In this document: piece after piece, positions 46,861 to 54,631 of the stretch
Layout of the letters: each line of letters begins with the position of its first letter
Numbering within the stretch: the first letter of the stretch is position 1
Assembly (NCBI RefSeq): GCF_022230955.1
Contig: NZ_JAKKFI010000053.1
Coordinates: forward strand, 124,001-188,000
DNA length: 64,000 bases
Source: Micromonospora cabrerizensis
Lineage (GTDB): Bacteria; Actinomycetota; Actinomycetes; Mycobacteriales; Micromonosporaceae
Reading direction: 5' to 3'
The notes under the pieces: model-generated
What the model saw: the letters and a program-made list of their open reading frames with translations, nothing else
The model's database searches: none
What the model was told of the DNA's origin: nothing
Translations under genes and position numbers: made by a program

Positions 46861-47028
46861 ATCACTGAAGGTAGGGATGGCGGCTGCCCGCCGACAACCT
46901 TCCAATGTCGACGGTTCACAGGTCGATCGGTGCGCGGTAGTGGCGGCTGGGAAGCGGACGACAGCCGAATGATCGCCGCCGCGAACCGTTGCGGCGACTG
47001 AGATGGGCCAACCAGGGCGCGGAAGCCG
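46861..47028 (-). promoter_or_regulatory. Gap between glmM and the GTPase operon
   Basis: 168 bp holding the likely promoter of the three-gene operon. A weak 5-bp GC stem near 46978-46995 is the only structure seen. Read-through from glmM is possible. Confidence 0.3.
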
Positions 47029-48384
47029 TCAGGCAGTCGGGCTGGCGGAGCGGACCTGCTCGGCGATCCGCTCGGCGACCTCGCGGGCCGTGTGCTCGGT
47101 GGCCGCCTCGACCATCACCCGGACCAGCAGCTCGGTGCCCGACGGGCGCAGCAGCACCCGGCCGGTCTCACCCAGCTCCGCCTCGGCCCGCTCGACCTCG
47201 GCGCGTACGGCCGGCGCGGCGGCACCCACGGTCCGGTCGCCGACCGGCACGTTGATCAGCACCTGGGGCAGCTTGGTGACCACCGACGCCAGCTCGGCGA
47301 GGGACCGGCCGGTGGCCGCCATCCGGGCCATCAGGTGCAGGCCGGTGAGCACCCCGTCGCCGGTGGTGGCGTGGGCGGGCATCACGATGTGACCGCTCTG
47401 CTCACCGCCGAGCGCCAGCCCGGAGGCGCGAAGCTCCTCCAGCACGTACCGGTCGCCGACCTTGGTCTCGATCAGCCGGATGCCCTGCGCGGACATCGCG
47501 AGCCGCAGCCCGAGGTTGCTCATCACGGTCGCGACCAGGGTGTCCTGGGTGAGCGTGCCGGCGTCCCGCATGGCCAGCGCGAGGATCGCCATCACCTCGT
47601 CGCCGTCCACCTCCTCGCCGTCGGCGGTGACCGCCAGACAACGGTCGGCGTCGCCGTCGTGGGCGATGCCCAGGTGCGCGCCGTGCTCGACCACGGCCTC
47701 GCGCAGCGCCTCGATGTGGTTGGAGCCACACTCGTCGTTGATGTTCAGGCCGTTCGGCTCGGCATGGATCGCGATGACCTCCGCGCCGGCCTCCCGGTAG
47801 GCGACCGGGGCGACCTCGGCGGCGGCGCCGTTGGCGCAGTCGACCACGACCTTGATGCCCTCGAGCCGGTGCGGCACGGTGCTGACCAGGTGCTGGACGT
47901 AGTGGTCGGCACCGTCGAGCAGGTCGTGCACGCGGCCGACGCCGGCACCGATCGGGCGGTCCCAGGCGGTGGTGGCGTTCGTCTCGACCGCCGCCTCGAT
48001 CTGCATCTCGATCTCGTCGGGCAACTTGTGCCCGCCGGCGGCGAAGAGCTTGATGCCGTTGTCCGGCATCGGGTTGTGCGACGCGGAGAGCATCACCCCG
48101 AGGTCGGCCTTGGCCTCCGCGGTGAGGAACGCCACCGCGGGGGTCGGCAGCACGCCGACCCGCACCACGTTGGCACCCGCGCTGGTCAGACCGGCCACCA
48201 CCGCGGCCTCCAGCATCTCGCCGCTGGCCCGGGTGTCCCGACCGACGACGGCGAGCGGCGGGTGGCTGCGGTCCGTCTCGGCGAGTGTGTGCGCGGCGGC
48301 CACAGCGAGCGCCAGCGCCAACTCGGGGGTGAGATCCGCGTTTGCCCGCCCGCGTACGCCATCCGTGCCGAACAACCGACCCAT
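47029..48384 (-). CDS. glmM: Phosphoglucosamine mutase GlmM
   Basis: A 451-residue enzyme converting glucosamine-6-phosphate to glucosamine-1-phosphate, acting after GlmS. ATG 48384 has GGAGG eight bases before and begins [12 protein letters not shown]. The phosphoserine loop is [11 protein letters not shown] (Ser102), the metal loop DGDADRC, and the sugar-binding GGEQSGH; the phosphate-binding [15 protein letters not shown] is near the end. It lies 115 bp downstream of rpsI. Confidence 0.97.
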   Translation of the reverse strand: MGRLFGTDGVRGRANADLTPELALALAVAAAHTLAETDRSHPPLAVVGRDTRASGEMLEAAVVAGLTSAGANVVRVGVLPTPAVAFLTAEAKADLGVMLSASHNPMPDNGIKLFAAGGHKLPDEIEMQIEAAVETNATTAWDRPIGAGVGRVHDLLDGADHYVQHLVSTVPHRLEGIKVVVDCANGAAAEVAPVAYREAGAEVIAIHAEPNGLNINDECGSNHIEALREAVVEHGAHLGIAHDGDADRCLAVTADGEEVDGDEVMAILALAMRDAGTLTQDTLVATVMSNLGLRLAMSAQGIRLIETKVGDRYVLEELRASGLALGGEQSGHIVMPAHATTGDGVLTGLHLMARMAATGRSLAELASVVTKLPQVLINVPVGDRTVGAAAPAVRAEVERAEAELGETGRVLLRPSGTELLVRVMVEAATEHTAREVAERIAEQVRSASPTA

Positions 48385-48429
48385 ACCCGCCAACCTCCGA
48401 TGAGCACTACAAATGAGGAGAAAGCGGAA

Positions 48430-48469
48430 CGGCCGACCCACCTCCCCGAGCGGGGAGGCGGACCGGCCG
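48430..48469 (-). terminator. Terminator after rpsI
   Basis: CCTCCCCG (48441-48448) pairs with CGGGGAGG (48451-48458), with an outer GC stem from GGCC on both sides. It lies about 30 bp past the rpsI stop. Confidence 0.7.
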
Positions 48470-48499
48470 TCCGTCAGAAGTACAACGCGCTGGTGAAGA

Positions 48500-48973
48500 T
48501 CAGCGCTTCGAGTACTGGGGAGCCTTACGGGCCTTCTTGAGGCCGTACTTCTTGCTCTCCTTGACCCGGGCGTCCCGGGTCAGGAAGCCGGCCTTCTTCA
48601 GGGCCGGACGGTCGTCCGGGTCGTTGATGATCAGCGCGCGGGCGATGCCCAGCCGAAGCGCGCCGGCCTGCCCGGTGGTGCCGCCGCCACGCAGGTTGGC
48701 GATGACGTCGAACTGCTCGGGCTTCTCGGCGGTGACCAGCGGGTCCTTGATGAGCTGCTGGTGCACCTTGCTCGGGAAGTACGCCTCGAGGTCCTGGCCG
48801 TTGCAGGTGATCTTGCCGGTGCCCGGGACGATACGGACCCGGACGATGGCCTCCTTGCGGCGGCCCACGGTCTGGATCGGCCGGTCACCGCGAGGCGCGC
48901 GGGCGACGGGCGCCGGCGCCTCGGTGGCCTCAGGGGCTTCCGGGGCGACCTCGGTCTCGGTGATGTCGGTCAT
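48500..48973 (-). CDS. rpsI: 30S ribosomal protein S9
   Basis: 157 residues. ATG 48973 follows GAAGGAAG; an upstream GTG overlapping the rplM stop would add eight residues. An acidic Ala/Glu/Pro-rich N-terminal extension (1-35), usual in actinobacteria, precedes the core [37 protein letters not shown] and the basic tail [10 protein letters not shown] that reaches the P-site. Confidence 0.98.
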   Translation of the reverse strand: MTDITETEVAPEAPEATEAPAPVARAPRGDRPIQTVGRRKEAIVRVRIVPGTGKITCNGQDLEAYFPSKVHQQLIKDPLVTAEKPEQFDVIANLRGGGTTGQAGALRLGIARALIINDPDDRPALKKAGFLTRDARVKESKKYGLKKARKAPQYSKR

Positions 48974-48993
48974 GCTGCTTCCTTCGCCCGCGC

Positions 48994-49437
48994 TCACTGC
49001 GCGATCTGCTTGATCTCGAACGGCACCGGCTGCTGCGCGAGGTGCGGGTGCTCGGCACCGGCGTAGACCTTCAGCTTCTTGATCAGCTGACGGCCGAGCT
49101 TGTTGTGCGGGAGCATCCCCTTCACGGCCAGCTCGATGGCCCGCTCGGGGCGCTTGGTCAGCAGCTCCTCGTAGCCGATCTGCTTCAGACCACCCGGGTA
49201 ACCGGAGTGGCGGTAGGCAACCTTGGTCTGGCGCTTGTTGCCGGTCAACGCAACCTTGCCCGCGTTCACGATGACGACGAAGTCGCCCGTGTCGACGTGC
49301 GGCGCGAAAGTCGGCTTGTGCTTACCACGCAGCAACGTGGCGGCGTGGGTGGCCAGGCGGCCCAGCACGACATCAGAGGCGTCGATGACGTGCCACTGAC
49401 GCTCGATCTCACCCGGCTTCGGGCTGTACGTACGCAC
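48994..49437 (-). CDS. rplM: 50S ribosomal protein L13
   Basis: 147 residues, normal length. GTG 49437 starts [20 protein letters not shown]; upstream in-frame residues are not conserved. [22 protein letters not shown] and the [13 protein letters not shown] motif are diagnostic. Operon with rpsI. Confidence 0.98.
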   Translation of the reverse strand: MRTYSPKPGEIERQWHVIDASDVVLGRLATHAATLLRGKHKPTFAPHVDTGDFVVIVNAGKVALTGNKRQTKVAYRHSGYPGGLKQIGYEELLTKRPERAIELAVKGMLPHNKLGRQLIKKLKVYAGAEHPHLAQQPVPFEIKQIAQ

Positions 49438-49646
49438 AGGTCTACCTTGTCTCGTCGTCGGTCTGGGGTCGCGCGCCGAGGTGACCAGATCTTGCAGGCC
49501 GGACCAGCGCGCACGAACGACCAAGCGTACCTGATAGGGCACGCCTCTGGATGTCGTACAACAGCAGGCAACGATACCCGGCGCCCCGTCCGCAGGTCAA
49601 AACGGGGGTGCGATCCTGCGCGGCGACACGCCGGGCGTGGCCCAGC

Positions 49647-51029
49647 TCACACGTTGGCGAGCCGATCGGCCCTCGGCCGGAGGTAGACCACCCAGGTGAC
49701 GGCGAAACACAACGCGTACCAGCCGATGAAGGCCAGGTAGGCGGCGTCGGCGTTGCCGGAGCTCAGGAACGACTGCCGGAACGAGATGTTGACCAGCACC
49801 CCGCCGGACGCCCCGACGGCACCCGCGATGCCGATCAACGCGCCGGTCATCCGCCGCGCCCACCGTGCGGCGGCCTCCGGATCGCGGCGACCCGACGTCA
49901 CCGCGTCCGCCGCCCGGGCCCGGAAGATCGCCGGGATCATCTTGTAGGTGGAACCGTTGCCGATGCCGGAGAACACGAAGAGGGCGAGGAACCCGGCCAG
50001 GTAGAGCCCGAACGAACGCTCCCGGGCGGCGTACAGCACGGTGCCCGCGCCTGCCGCCATCGCCACGAAGTTCCAGAAGGTCACGCGGGCCCCACCCAAC
50101 CGGTCGGCCAGGTGCCCGCCCAGCGGGCGGATCAGCGAACCGACCAGCGGGCCGAGGAAGGTCAGCCAGGCGGCGTCGACCGGGGTGGGGAACCGCTCGG
50201 CGAACTGGAGCTGGAGCACCTGACCGAAGGCGAAACCGAACCCGATGAACGAGCCGAAGGTGCCGATGTAGAGCACCGACATGACCCAGGTGTGCGGGTC
50301 GCGGGCCGCCTCGCGCAGCGCGCCCGGCTCGTTGCGCGCCCCGGGCACGGTGTCCAACCAGCGGGCCGCCGCCAGCGCGGCCAGCACGATCAGCGGCAGG
50401 TAGACCGCGGGCACCAACCGGGGGTACGCGGCACCGGCGGTGGCGAGGACCGCCAGCCCGACCAGTTGCACCGCGGGTACGCCGAGGTTGCCGCCTCCGG
50501 CGTTGAGCCCGAGGGCCCGGCCCTTGAGTCGGGACGGGTAGAACAGGTTGATGTTCGCCATCGAGGAGGCGAAGTTGCCGCCACCGACGCCGGTCAGGCA
50601 GGCGAGCACCATCAGCGTGGAGTAGGACACCCCGGGTTCCAGCAGCACCGTCATCGGCACCGTGGGCACCAGGAGCAGCAGCGCGCTGATGATCGTCCAG
50701 CGCCGCCCTCCGAAGCGGGCCACCGCCAGCGTGTACGGCAGCCGCAGCACCGCGCCCAGCGCGGCCGGCACGGCGGTGAGCAGGAACTTCCCGGCCGGGT
50801 CGATGCCGTACGCGGGGCCGAGGAAGAGCACGGTGACCGACCAGAGACTCCACACCGAGAAACCGACGTGCTCGGCGAAGATCGAGACCCAGAGGTTGCG
50901 TCGGGCGATGGGCGCGCCCGTCGTACGCCAGAAGTCGGGGTCCTCGGGGCGCCAGTCGTCGAGCCGGCGCGTACGCCCGGTGGCAGCCGGCGGCCGGGTG
51001 GTGACTGCGGTGCTGGTGAGCGTGCTCAC
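49647..51029 (-). CDS. narK: Nitrate/nitrite transporter NarK (MFS)
   Basis: A 460-residue, 12-helix major-facilitator protein importing nitrate or exchanging nitrite. ATG 51029. The nitrate signature GVGGGNFASSMANINLFYP in helix 5 and GIGNGSTYKMIPAIF in helix 11 identify the family. It is transcribed away from the nitrate reductase gene, and 3.5 kb of accessory genes now lie between them. A candidate GlnR box is just upstream. Confidence 0.95.
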   Translation of the reverse strand: MSTLTSTAVTTRPPAATGRTRRLDDWRPEDPDFWRTTGAPIARRNLWVSIFAEHVGFSVWSLWSVTVLFLGPAYGIDPAGKFLLTAVPAALGAVLRLPYTLAVARFGGRRWTIISALLLLVPTVPMTVLLEPGVSYSTLMVLACLTGVGGGNFASSMANINLFYPSRLKGRALGLNAGGGNLGVPAVQLVGLAVLATAGAAYPRLVPAVYLPLIVLAALAAARWLDTVPGARNEPGALREAARDPHTWVMSVLYIGTFGSFIGFGFAFGQVLQLQFAERFPTPVDAAWLTFLGPLVGSLIRPLGGHLADRLGGARVTFWNFVAMAAGAGTVLYAARERSFGLYLAGFLALFVFSGIGNGSTYKMIPAIFRARAADAVTSGRRDPEAAARWARRMTGALIGIAGAVGASGGVLVNISFRQSFLSSGNADAAYLAFIGWYALCFAVTWVVYLRPRADRLANV

Positions 51030-51078
51030 GGCGGCTCCTCCTCGTCGGTGTGACGAGGAGGAACGCTAGGAACGCCCG

Positions 51079-51116
51079 GTTACCTGGCAGTGCCCGTCGC
51101 GGGTCGGCCCGGAAAC
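51079..51116. promoter_or_regulatory. Candidate GlnR box upstream of narK
   Basis: Read on the plus strand: GTTAC-N6-GTGCC-N6-GGGTC-N6-GAAAC. The outer half-sites match the GlnR consensus exactly and the inner two poorly, but the 5-6-5-6-5-6-5 spacing is identical to the stronger box before the nitrate reductase gene. It starts 50 bp from the narK start codon. Confidence 0.5.
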
Positions 51117-51158
51117 GGGGACCGCACCACGGGCCGGCGGCGGTGGTGAGGTCGGTGC

Positions 51159-51452
51159 TCAGAGCTGTTGCAGGATGCGCAGCGCGCGGCCGACCCGGAG
51201 CATGGTGTCGGTGTCGGCGACGTCCACGCAGTCGGTGAACCACTTCTTCATGGGCGAGGAGATGCGGTCGGGCATCACCACGTACCGGCCCATCGACACG
51301 GCGAGCGGCGAGTCGCGCAGCAGCGACTCCTCCACCACCTCCACCACGATCACGATGGGCACGTCGGTGGAGTTGTAGACGTCCGAGCTGACCACGAGGC
51401 CGAGGCGTTCCCGGGCGCCCTCGATGCGCCAGACCTCTCCCCTACGCAGCAC
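51159..51452 (-). CDS. MazF/PemK-type endoribonuclease toxin
   Basis: 97 residues; GTG 51452 starts LRRGEVWRIEGARERLGLVVSSDVYN, the usual MazF opening (strand with RGEVW and the R-VVSSD loop). No ribosome site is needed since it overlaps the antitoxin gene by 11 bases. Length and order are normal for a type II toxin cutting mRNA. The sequence is intact. Confidence 0.87.
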   Translation of the reverse strand: MLRRGEVWRIEGARERLGLVVSSDVYNSTDVPIVIVVEVVEESLLRDSPLAVSMGRYVVMPDRISSPMKKWFTDCVDVADTDTMLRVGRALRILQQL

Positions 51453-51699
51453 GCGGTCGTCCGCCGGAGAGCAGGTCGTTGACCATGCCCACCTCGCGGG
51501 CGTCGGCGAGAGCGGCGGACTCCAGGTCCAGACCGGCACGGCCCACGGCGGCGGCGTGCGCGGTGAACACCTCACGCAGCGCCTTCTCGCGGGCGGCCTG
51601 GTCCATCCAGGCGGAGAGCGACAGCCCTTCGCGCTTGGCGAACCGCCGGGCCTCCTCGATCGTCTCGTCGGTAAACGACAGAGTCACCTTGGCAGTCAT
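51442..51699 (-). CDS. Ribbon-helix-helix-like antitoxin
   Basis: 85 residues; ATG 51699 begins MTAKVTLSFTDETIEEARRFAKREGLSLSAWMDQAAREKAL, a ribbon-helix-helix DNA-binding domain, followed by an acidic/Ala-rich C-terminal tail that should neutralise the toxin. It precedes and overlaps the toxin gene. It probably autoregulates the pair. Confidence 0.85.
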   Translation of the reverse strand: MTAKVTLSFTDETIEEARRFAKREGLSLSAWMDQAAREKALREVFTAHAAAVGRAGLDLESAALADAREVGMVNDLLSGGRPRAA

Positions 51700-51789
51700 G
51701 CCGCTGAGACTACCCAGCGGTATGACCAACAGTCATCCACGCGACCGTCGGCTCGCTTCCCGACGTCGAAAAGCACATACCGGCGACGG

Positions 51790-52485
51790 TCACCGGGCGC
51801 GGCCACCGAACACCGCGAAGCGCCACTCCTTGAAGTAGCAGTCGACGTCGACCAGGCCCGCCTCGGCGAGCCACCGGCACTGCTCGGCGACCGTCGCCGG
51901 CCGGTCGTGTCGCATCCGCTCCCGGGCGGCGGCGATCTCCTCGGGCGACGAGCCCAACTCGGTGATCCGCGCCGTCCACACCTCGTCGTAGCGCCGATCC
52001 AGCGCCGGGGTGGGGCCGGCGACCTGCTCGGCGTTGACGAACACCCCGCCGGGCGCCAGCGCGGCGGCAGCCCTCCGGTACAACCCCCGCTTGCCGTCGT
52101 CGTCCAGGTGGTGGATCGCCAGCGCGCTGACCACCGCGTCGTACCGGCCGCTGGGCAGGTCGTCGGACAGGTCGGCCTGGACCGTCCGGTGCGCCACCGA
52201 CCGGGCGTGCAGCTGGTCGGTGGCGCGGGCGAGCATCGCGGGCGCGGCGTCCACCAGGGTCAGCCGGACTCCGGGCACCGCCGTCGCGAGCAGCAGCGAG
52301 AGCAGGCCGGTGCCCGCGCCCAGGTCCAGAACCTGCGGGGTACGACCGGCTGCCAGCGCGGCCCGCAGCGCAGGCGCGGCAACCTCGACCGCCGTGCCGT
52401 AGAAGGCGTCGAAGCAGGGCACGAGCCGTCGGCGGGCCTCGTCGTAGGTGCCGGCCACCGCGTCGAAGACGTCCACCACGCTCAT
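51790..52485 (-). CDS. Class I SAM-dependent methyltransferase
   Basis: 231 residues; ATG 52485 follows GGGAG. SAM motif QVLDLGAGTGLLSLLLA (about 51-67), an acidic TLVDAAPAML, and VVSALAIHHLDD (motif IV). It resembles small-molecule or ubiquinone/trans-aconitate-type methyltransferases; substrate unknown. It is a single gene with a strong -10 (TATAAT) upstream. Confidence 0.88.
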   Translation of the reverse strand: MSVVDVFDAVAGTYDEARRRLVPCFDAFYGTAVEVAAPALRAALAAGRTPQVLDLGAGTGLLSLLLATAVPGVRLTLVDAAPAMLARATDQLHARSVAHRTVQADLSDDLPSGRYDAVVSALAIHHLDDDGKRGLYRRAAAALAPGGVFVNAEQVAGPTPALDRRYDEVWTARITELGSSPEEIAAARERMRHDRPATVAEQCRWLAEAGLVDVDCYFKEWRFAVFGGRAR

Positions 52486-52519
52486 CGCGGACTCCCATTA
52501 GTTGAGACAGCTTTCCCAC

Positions 52520-52525
52520 ATTATA
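52520..52525 (-). promoter_or_regulatory. -10 box of the methyltransferase gene
   Basis: TATAAT (minus strand), a perfect -10 hexamer 35 bp before the ATG. No good -35 is seen. It is unusual in this GC-rich sequence. Confidence 0.55.
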
Positions 52526-52598
52526 GGCGACGCGCGACGCTGATGTCGTCAGCGATTCAGTTCCAAAGGCGCTGCGGGTTGACCCCGGACACGCGAAG

Positions 52599-52638
52599 GC
52601 CCCCGGTGCTCTCCTTGGTCTCAGGAGCCGAGGGCCCG
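52599..52638 (-). terminator. Imperfect hairpin after the DUF397 gene
   Basis: A GGGCC/GGCCC-anchored stem with several internal mismatches, in the gap between the DUF397 and methyltransferase genes. Confidence 0.5.
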
Positions 52639-52656
52639 CGCGCTGCGTGATGCTGA

Positions 52657-52854
52657 TCAGGCCTGGCGCTGTGCCTTCGCCATGACGACGAACGCCTGCC
52701 AGGCCGCCGACCCGAAGACCAACGCCGGCCCTGCCGGGTCCTTCGAGTCCCGTACGCCAACGGTGCCAGGCAGGTTGTCCGCAACCTCGACGCAGTCGCC
52801 GCCATTGCCGCTGCTGCGGGTGCTCTTACGCCACTGCGCGCCAATCAGTTCCAT
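52657..52854 (-). CDS. DUF397 protein
   Basis: 65 residues; ATG 52854 begins MELIGAQWRKSTRSSGNGGDCVEVAD, the DUF397 hallmark (W-KS-S-G-CVEV), with VRDSKDPAGPALVFGSAAW in the second half. It overlaps the upstream XRE gene by 10 bases. Such pairs (Scr1/Scr2-, BldB/AbaA-linked) act as regulator and small antagonist partner in actinomycetes. Confidence 0.92.
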   Translation of the reverse strand: MELIGAQWRKSTRSSGNGGDCVEVADNLPGTVGVRDSKDPAGPALVFGSAAWQAFVVMAKAQRQA

Positions 52855-53612
52855 GTCTTCGCCATCTCCGTAAGTAGATCGACGGATTGCCAGTGGGAAA
52901 GCGCCTCGCCGCGCACGTTCTCCCACGCGGCCAGCATCGCCGCTATGTCGTCGGCATCGGTAACGACTTGCCCCTGAAGCTGATTGTCGAGATAGCCGGC
53001 AATCCGATGCTCGGAACCCACCGCGATCACGAAGGGACCGTTCAGGCCAGCGTACGCACCGACGGTTGAGGGAACGATGTGCACGCGGACGTGCGGGGCC
53101 CCGCACGCGGTGACGAGGGCCTGCATCTGCTCGCGCATGGTGGCTCGTCCGCCGACTGGTCGCCGCAACACGGCCTCGTCAACGACAGCGGTGAAGTGTG
53201 GCGGGTCTTCACGGGTCAGGAGGCTTTGCCGGGCGAGCCGTGAGGCCAGGTGCCGCTCGACGTCGCTGCGGGCGATGACGTCGGCTCCGGCGAGCACGGC
53301 GCGAGCGTATGCCTCGGTCTGGAGCAGACCGGGGAGGACGGTCGACTGAAACGATCGCAGCGAGATCGCCTCACGCTCGATCTCCTGCCACGGCCGGAAC
53401 CAAATTGGCTCGCGACGTCTCGAAGTGTCCGGCCAGATGTCCCCTATGGGCCGTCGGAGCGCACTCGCCGCCGCCTCCCGGTGTCGGGGGTGGGGAATGT
53501 GGTCGTGGTTCAGCCAGCGCGCAACCGTCTTTCGATCGACCCCGACCAACCCTGCCAGGGATTCAATCGAGTGCCCCGTCTCGGCTAGCGCGGTGCGTAG
53601 CGCATCGTTCAC
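52845..53612 (-). CDS. XRE-family regulator with DUF5753 domain
   Basis: 255 residues; GTG 53612 follows GGGGGAGCC. The N-terminal HTH (about 5-60; ALAETGHSIESLAGLVGVDRKTVARWLNH) is followed by the C-terminal DUF5753 domain (about 70-250; QSTVLPGLLQTEAYARAVL, RLARQSLLTREDPP, VGAYAGLNGPFVI). It controls, or is controlled by, the adjacent DUF397 protein. These pairs are abundant accessory regulators. Confidence 0.93.
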   Translation of the reverse strand: MNDALRTALAETGHSIESLAGLVGVDRKTVARWLNHDHIPHPRHREAAASALRRPIGDIWPDTSRRREPIWFRPWQEIEREAISLRSFQSTVLPGLLQTEAYARAVLAGADVIARSDVERHLASRLARQSLLTREDPPHFTAVVDEAVLRRPVGGRATMREQMQALVTACGAPHVRVHIVPSTVGAYAGLNGPFVIAVGSEHRIAGYLDNQLQGQVVTDADDIAAMLAAWENVRGEALSHWQSVDLLTEMAKTWN

Positions 53613-53768
53613 GGCTCCCCCATCGAATGCGCAGAATGTCTCGCGACCATATCGCCACGGGCTGTTTTTGTCTCATTACTGGCCGCAAGGTGGGATCAGG
53701 CGGCGCGGCCGGCAGGGATCACGGAACCCGGCGGACGCGTTCGTAACGGGGCCACCCTCGGCCTACTA

Positions 53769-53819
53769 GAGATCTTGGACAGTTTCCGTCAAGTGAGAAC
53801 GGAAACTGTCCAAGATCTC
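53769..53819. repeat. Dispersed palindromic repeat, copy 2
   Basis: Perfect 21-base arms (53769-53789 and 53799-53819; core GATCTTGGACAGTTTCCGT) around a 9-base loop. Same element as 14272-14320. It is placed between the divergent XRE gene and a small gene. Confidence 0.9.
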
Positions 53820-53876
53820 CGCGGACGAGCACGCACGGGGCGGCCCCTTCCCACAATGACGACCGGGGGAGAGCAC

Positions 53877-54197
53877 GTGCCCGACGTACCGCCCGATTGG
53901 AAACCCGAGACGAAGCCCAAACCGCGGAAGCCGCGCCCGGGTGACGTCCTGCACCTGACCCGCGCCGCGAGTGTGCAGTTCCTGCGCCCGATCCTCGTCC
54001 GCGTGATTCGCGTCCTCGACTGGCCGACGTACGACGGGTGGCTGTGGATCGACGGTTACGAGCTGGCCAAGAACGGTGATGCGGTCGCGCGCCGGTCCGT
54101 GTTCGTGATGCCCGCCGGCCTGATCTGGCCCGACCCACCAGCCCGTCGCCCTACCAGCCGCACGCCCGTCAAACGCGGTCCGGTGAGAGTCGGATGA
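53877..54197 (+). CDS. Hypothetical small protein
   Basis: About 106 residues; GTG 53877 is preferred because GGGGGAGAG stands just upstream; ATG 53856 would add seven residues. Proline/lysine-rich start (PDWKPETKPKPRKPRPGD), then VLHLTRAASVQFLRPILVRVIRVLDWPTYDGWLWIDGYEL, a beta-rich region with several Trp. No known domain recognised. It overlaps the next gene by four bases and is divergent from the XRE gene, a common neighbourhood for XRE/DUF397 pairs. Confidence 0.7.
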   Translation: MPDVPPDWKPETKPKPRKPRPGDVLHLTRAASVQFLRPILVRVIRVLDWPTYDGWLWIDGYELAKNGDAVARRSVFVMPAGLIWPDPPARRPTSRTPVKRGPVRVG

Positions 54198-54469
54198 CCC
54201 GCCGCCCTCGCCCGCACCAACCGATGCGCCCGGCGTGGCTCTGCCGTAACTGCGCCGCTCCCTGGCCGTGTGCGCCAGCTCAACTGCACCTCGCGACCGA
54301 GTTCTACGGCCACTCGATCGCCCTGGCGTTCTATCTGGCAGCGAACCTGCAGGACGCGGTTGACGACCTGTACTCCCTGGGCGTTCGTCCGGACCCGCGA
54401 GCACTTCACAACCGGTTCCTGGGCTGGCTGTCCCTGACCCGACGACCACGCCGCGCCGACCTACGCTGA
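54194..54469 (+). CDS. Hypothetical CxxC small protein linked to XRE/DUF397 pairs
   Basis: 91 residues; ATG 54194 overlaps the preceding stop. Near the N-terminus WLCRNCAAPWPC has three cysteines that could bind metal, followed by a helical region (ATEFYGHSIALAFYLAANLQDAVDDLYSLG) and a basic end. Similar proteins accompany XRE/DUF5753 genes in actinomycetes. No function known. Confidence 0.72.
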   Translation: MTRRPRPHQPMRPAWLCRNCAAPWPCAPAQLHLATEFYGHSIALAFYLAANLQDAVDDLYSLGVRPDPRALHNRFLGWLSLTRRPRRADLR

Positions 54470-54569
54470 CCGCCCCACGGATAAGGTTCACAACGGCCGC
54501 GCTGGTCGAGGCGACCGTCGACACCACCCATCCGCCACGTCCGCTGCCCGCGTGCGGTGTGAGCCCCAC

Positions 54570-54607
54570 TTGACAGGACCGAAACAGAAGGGACCCGGAC
54601 CGGAAAC
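54570..54607 (+). promoter_or_regulatory. GlnR box upstream of the nitrate reductase gene
   Basis: TTGAC-N6-GAAAC-N6-GACCC-N6-GAAAC, 25 bp before the start codon. Known GlnR sites follow gTnAc-n6-GaAAc repeated at 22-bp distance; the spacing here is exact and both GAAAC half-sites are perfect. GlnR would activate nitrate assimilation under nitrogen limitation. Confidence 0.75.
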
Positions 54608-54631
54608 CGCCCGGCGGCACGCTTTGCCGAC

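Noticed and set aside
47092..48540. Plus-strand open frame opposite glmM
   Set aside because: His/Gly/Arg-rich shadow of a certain housekeeping gene.
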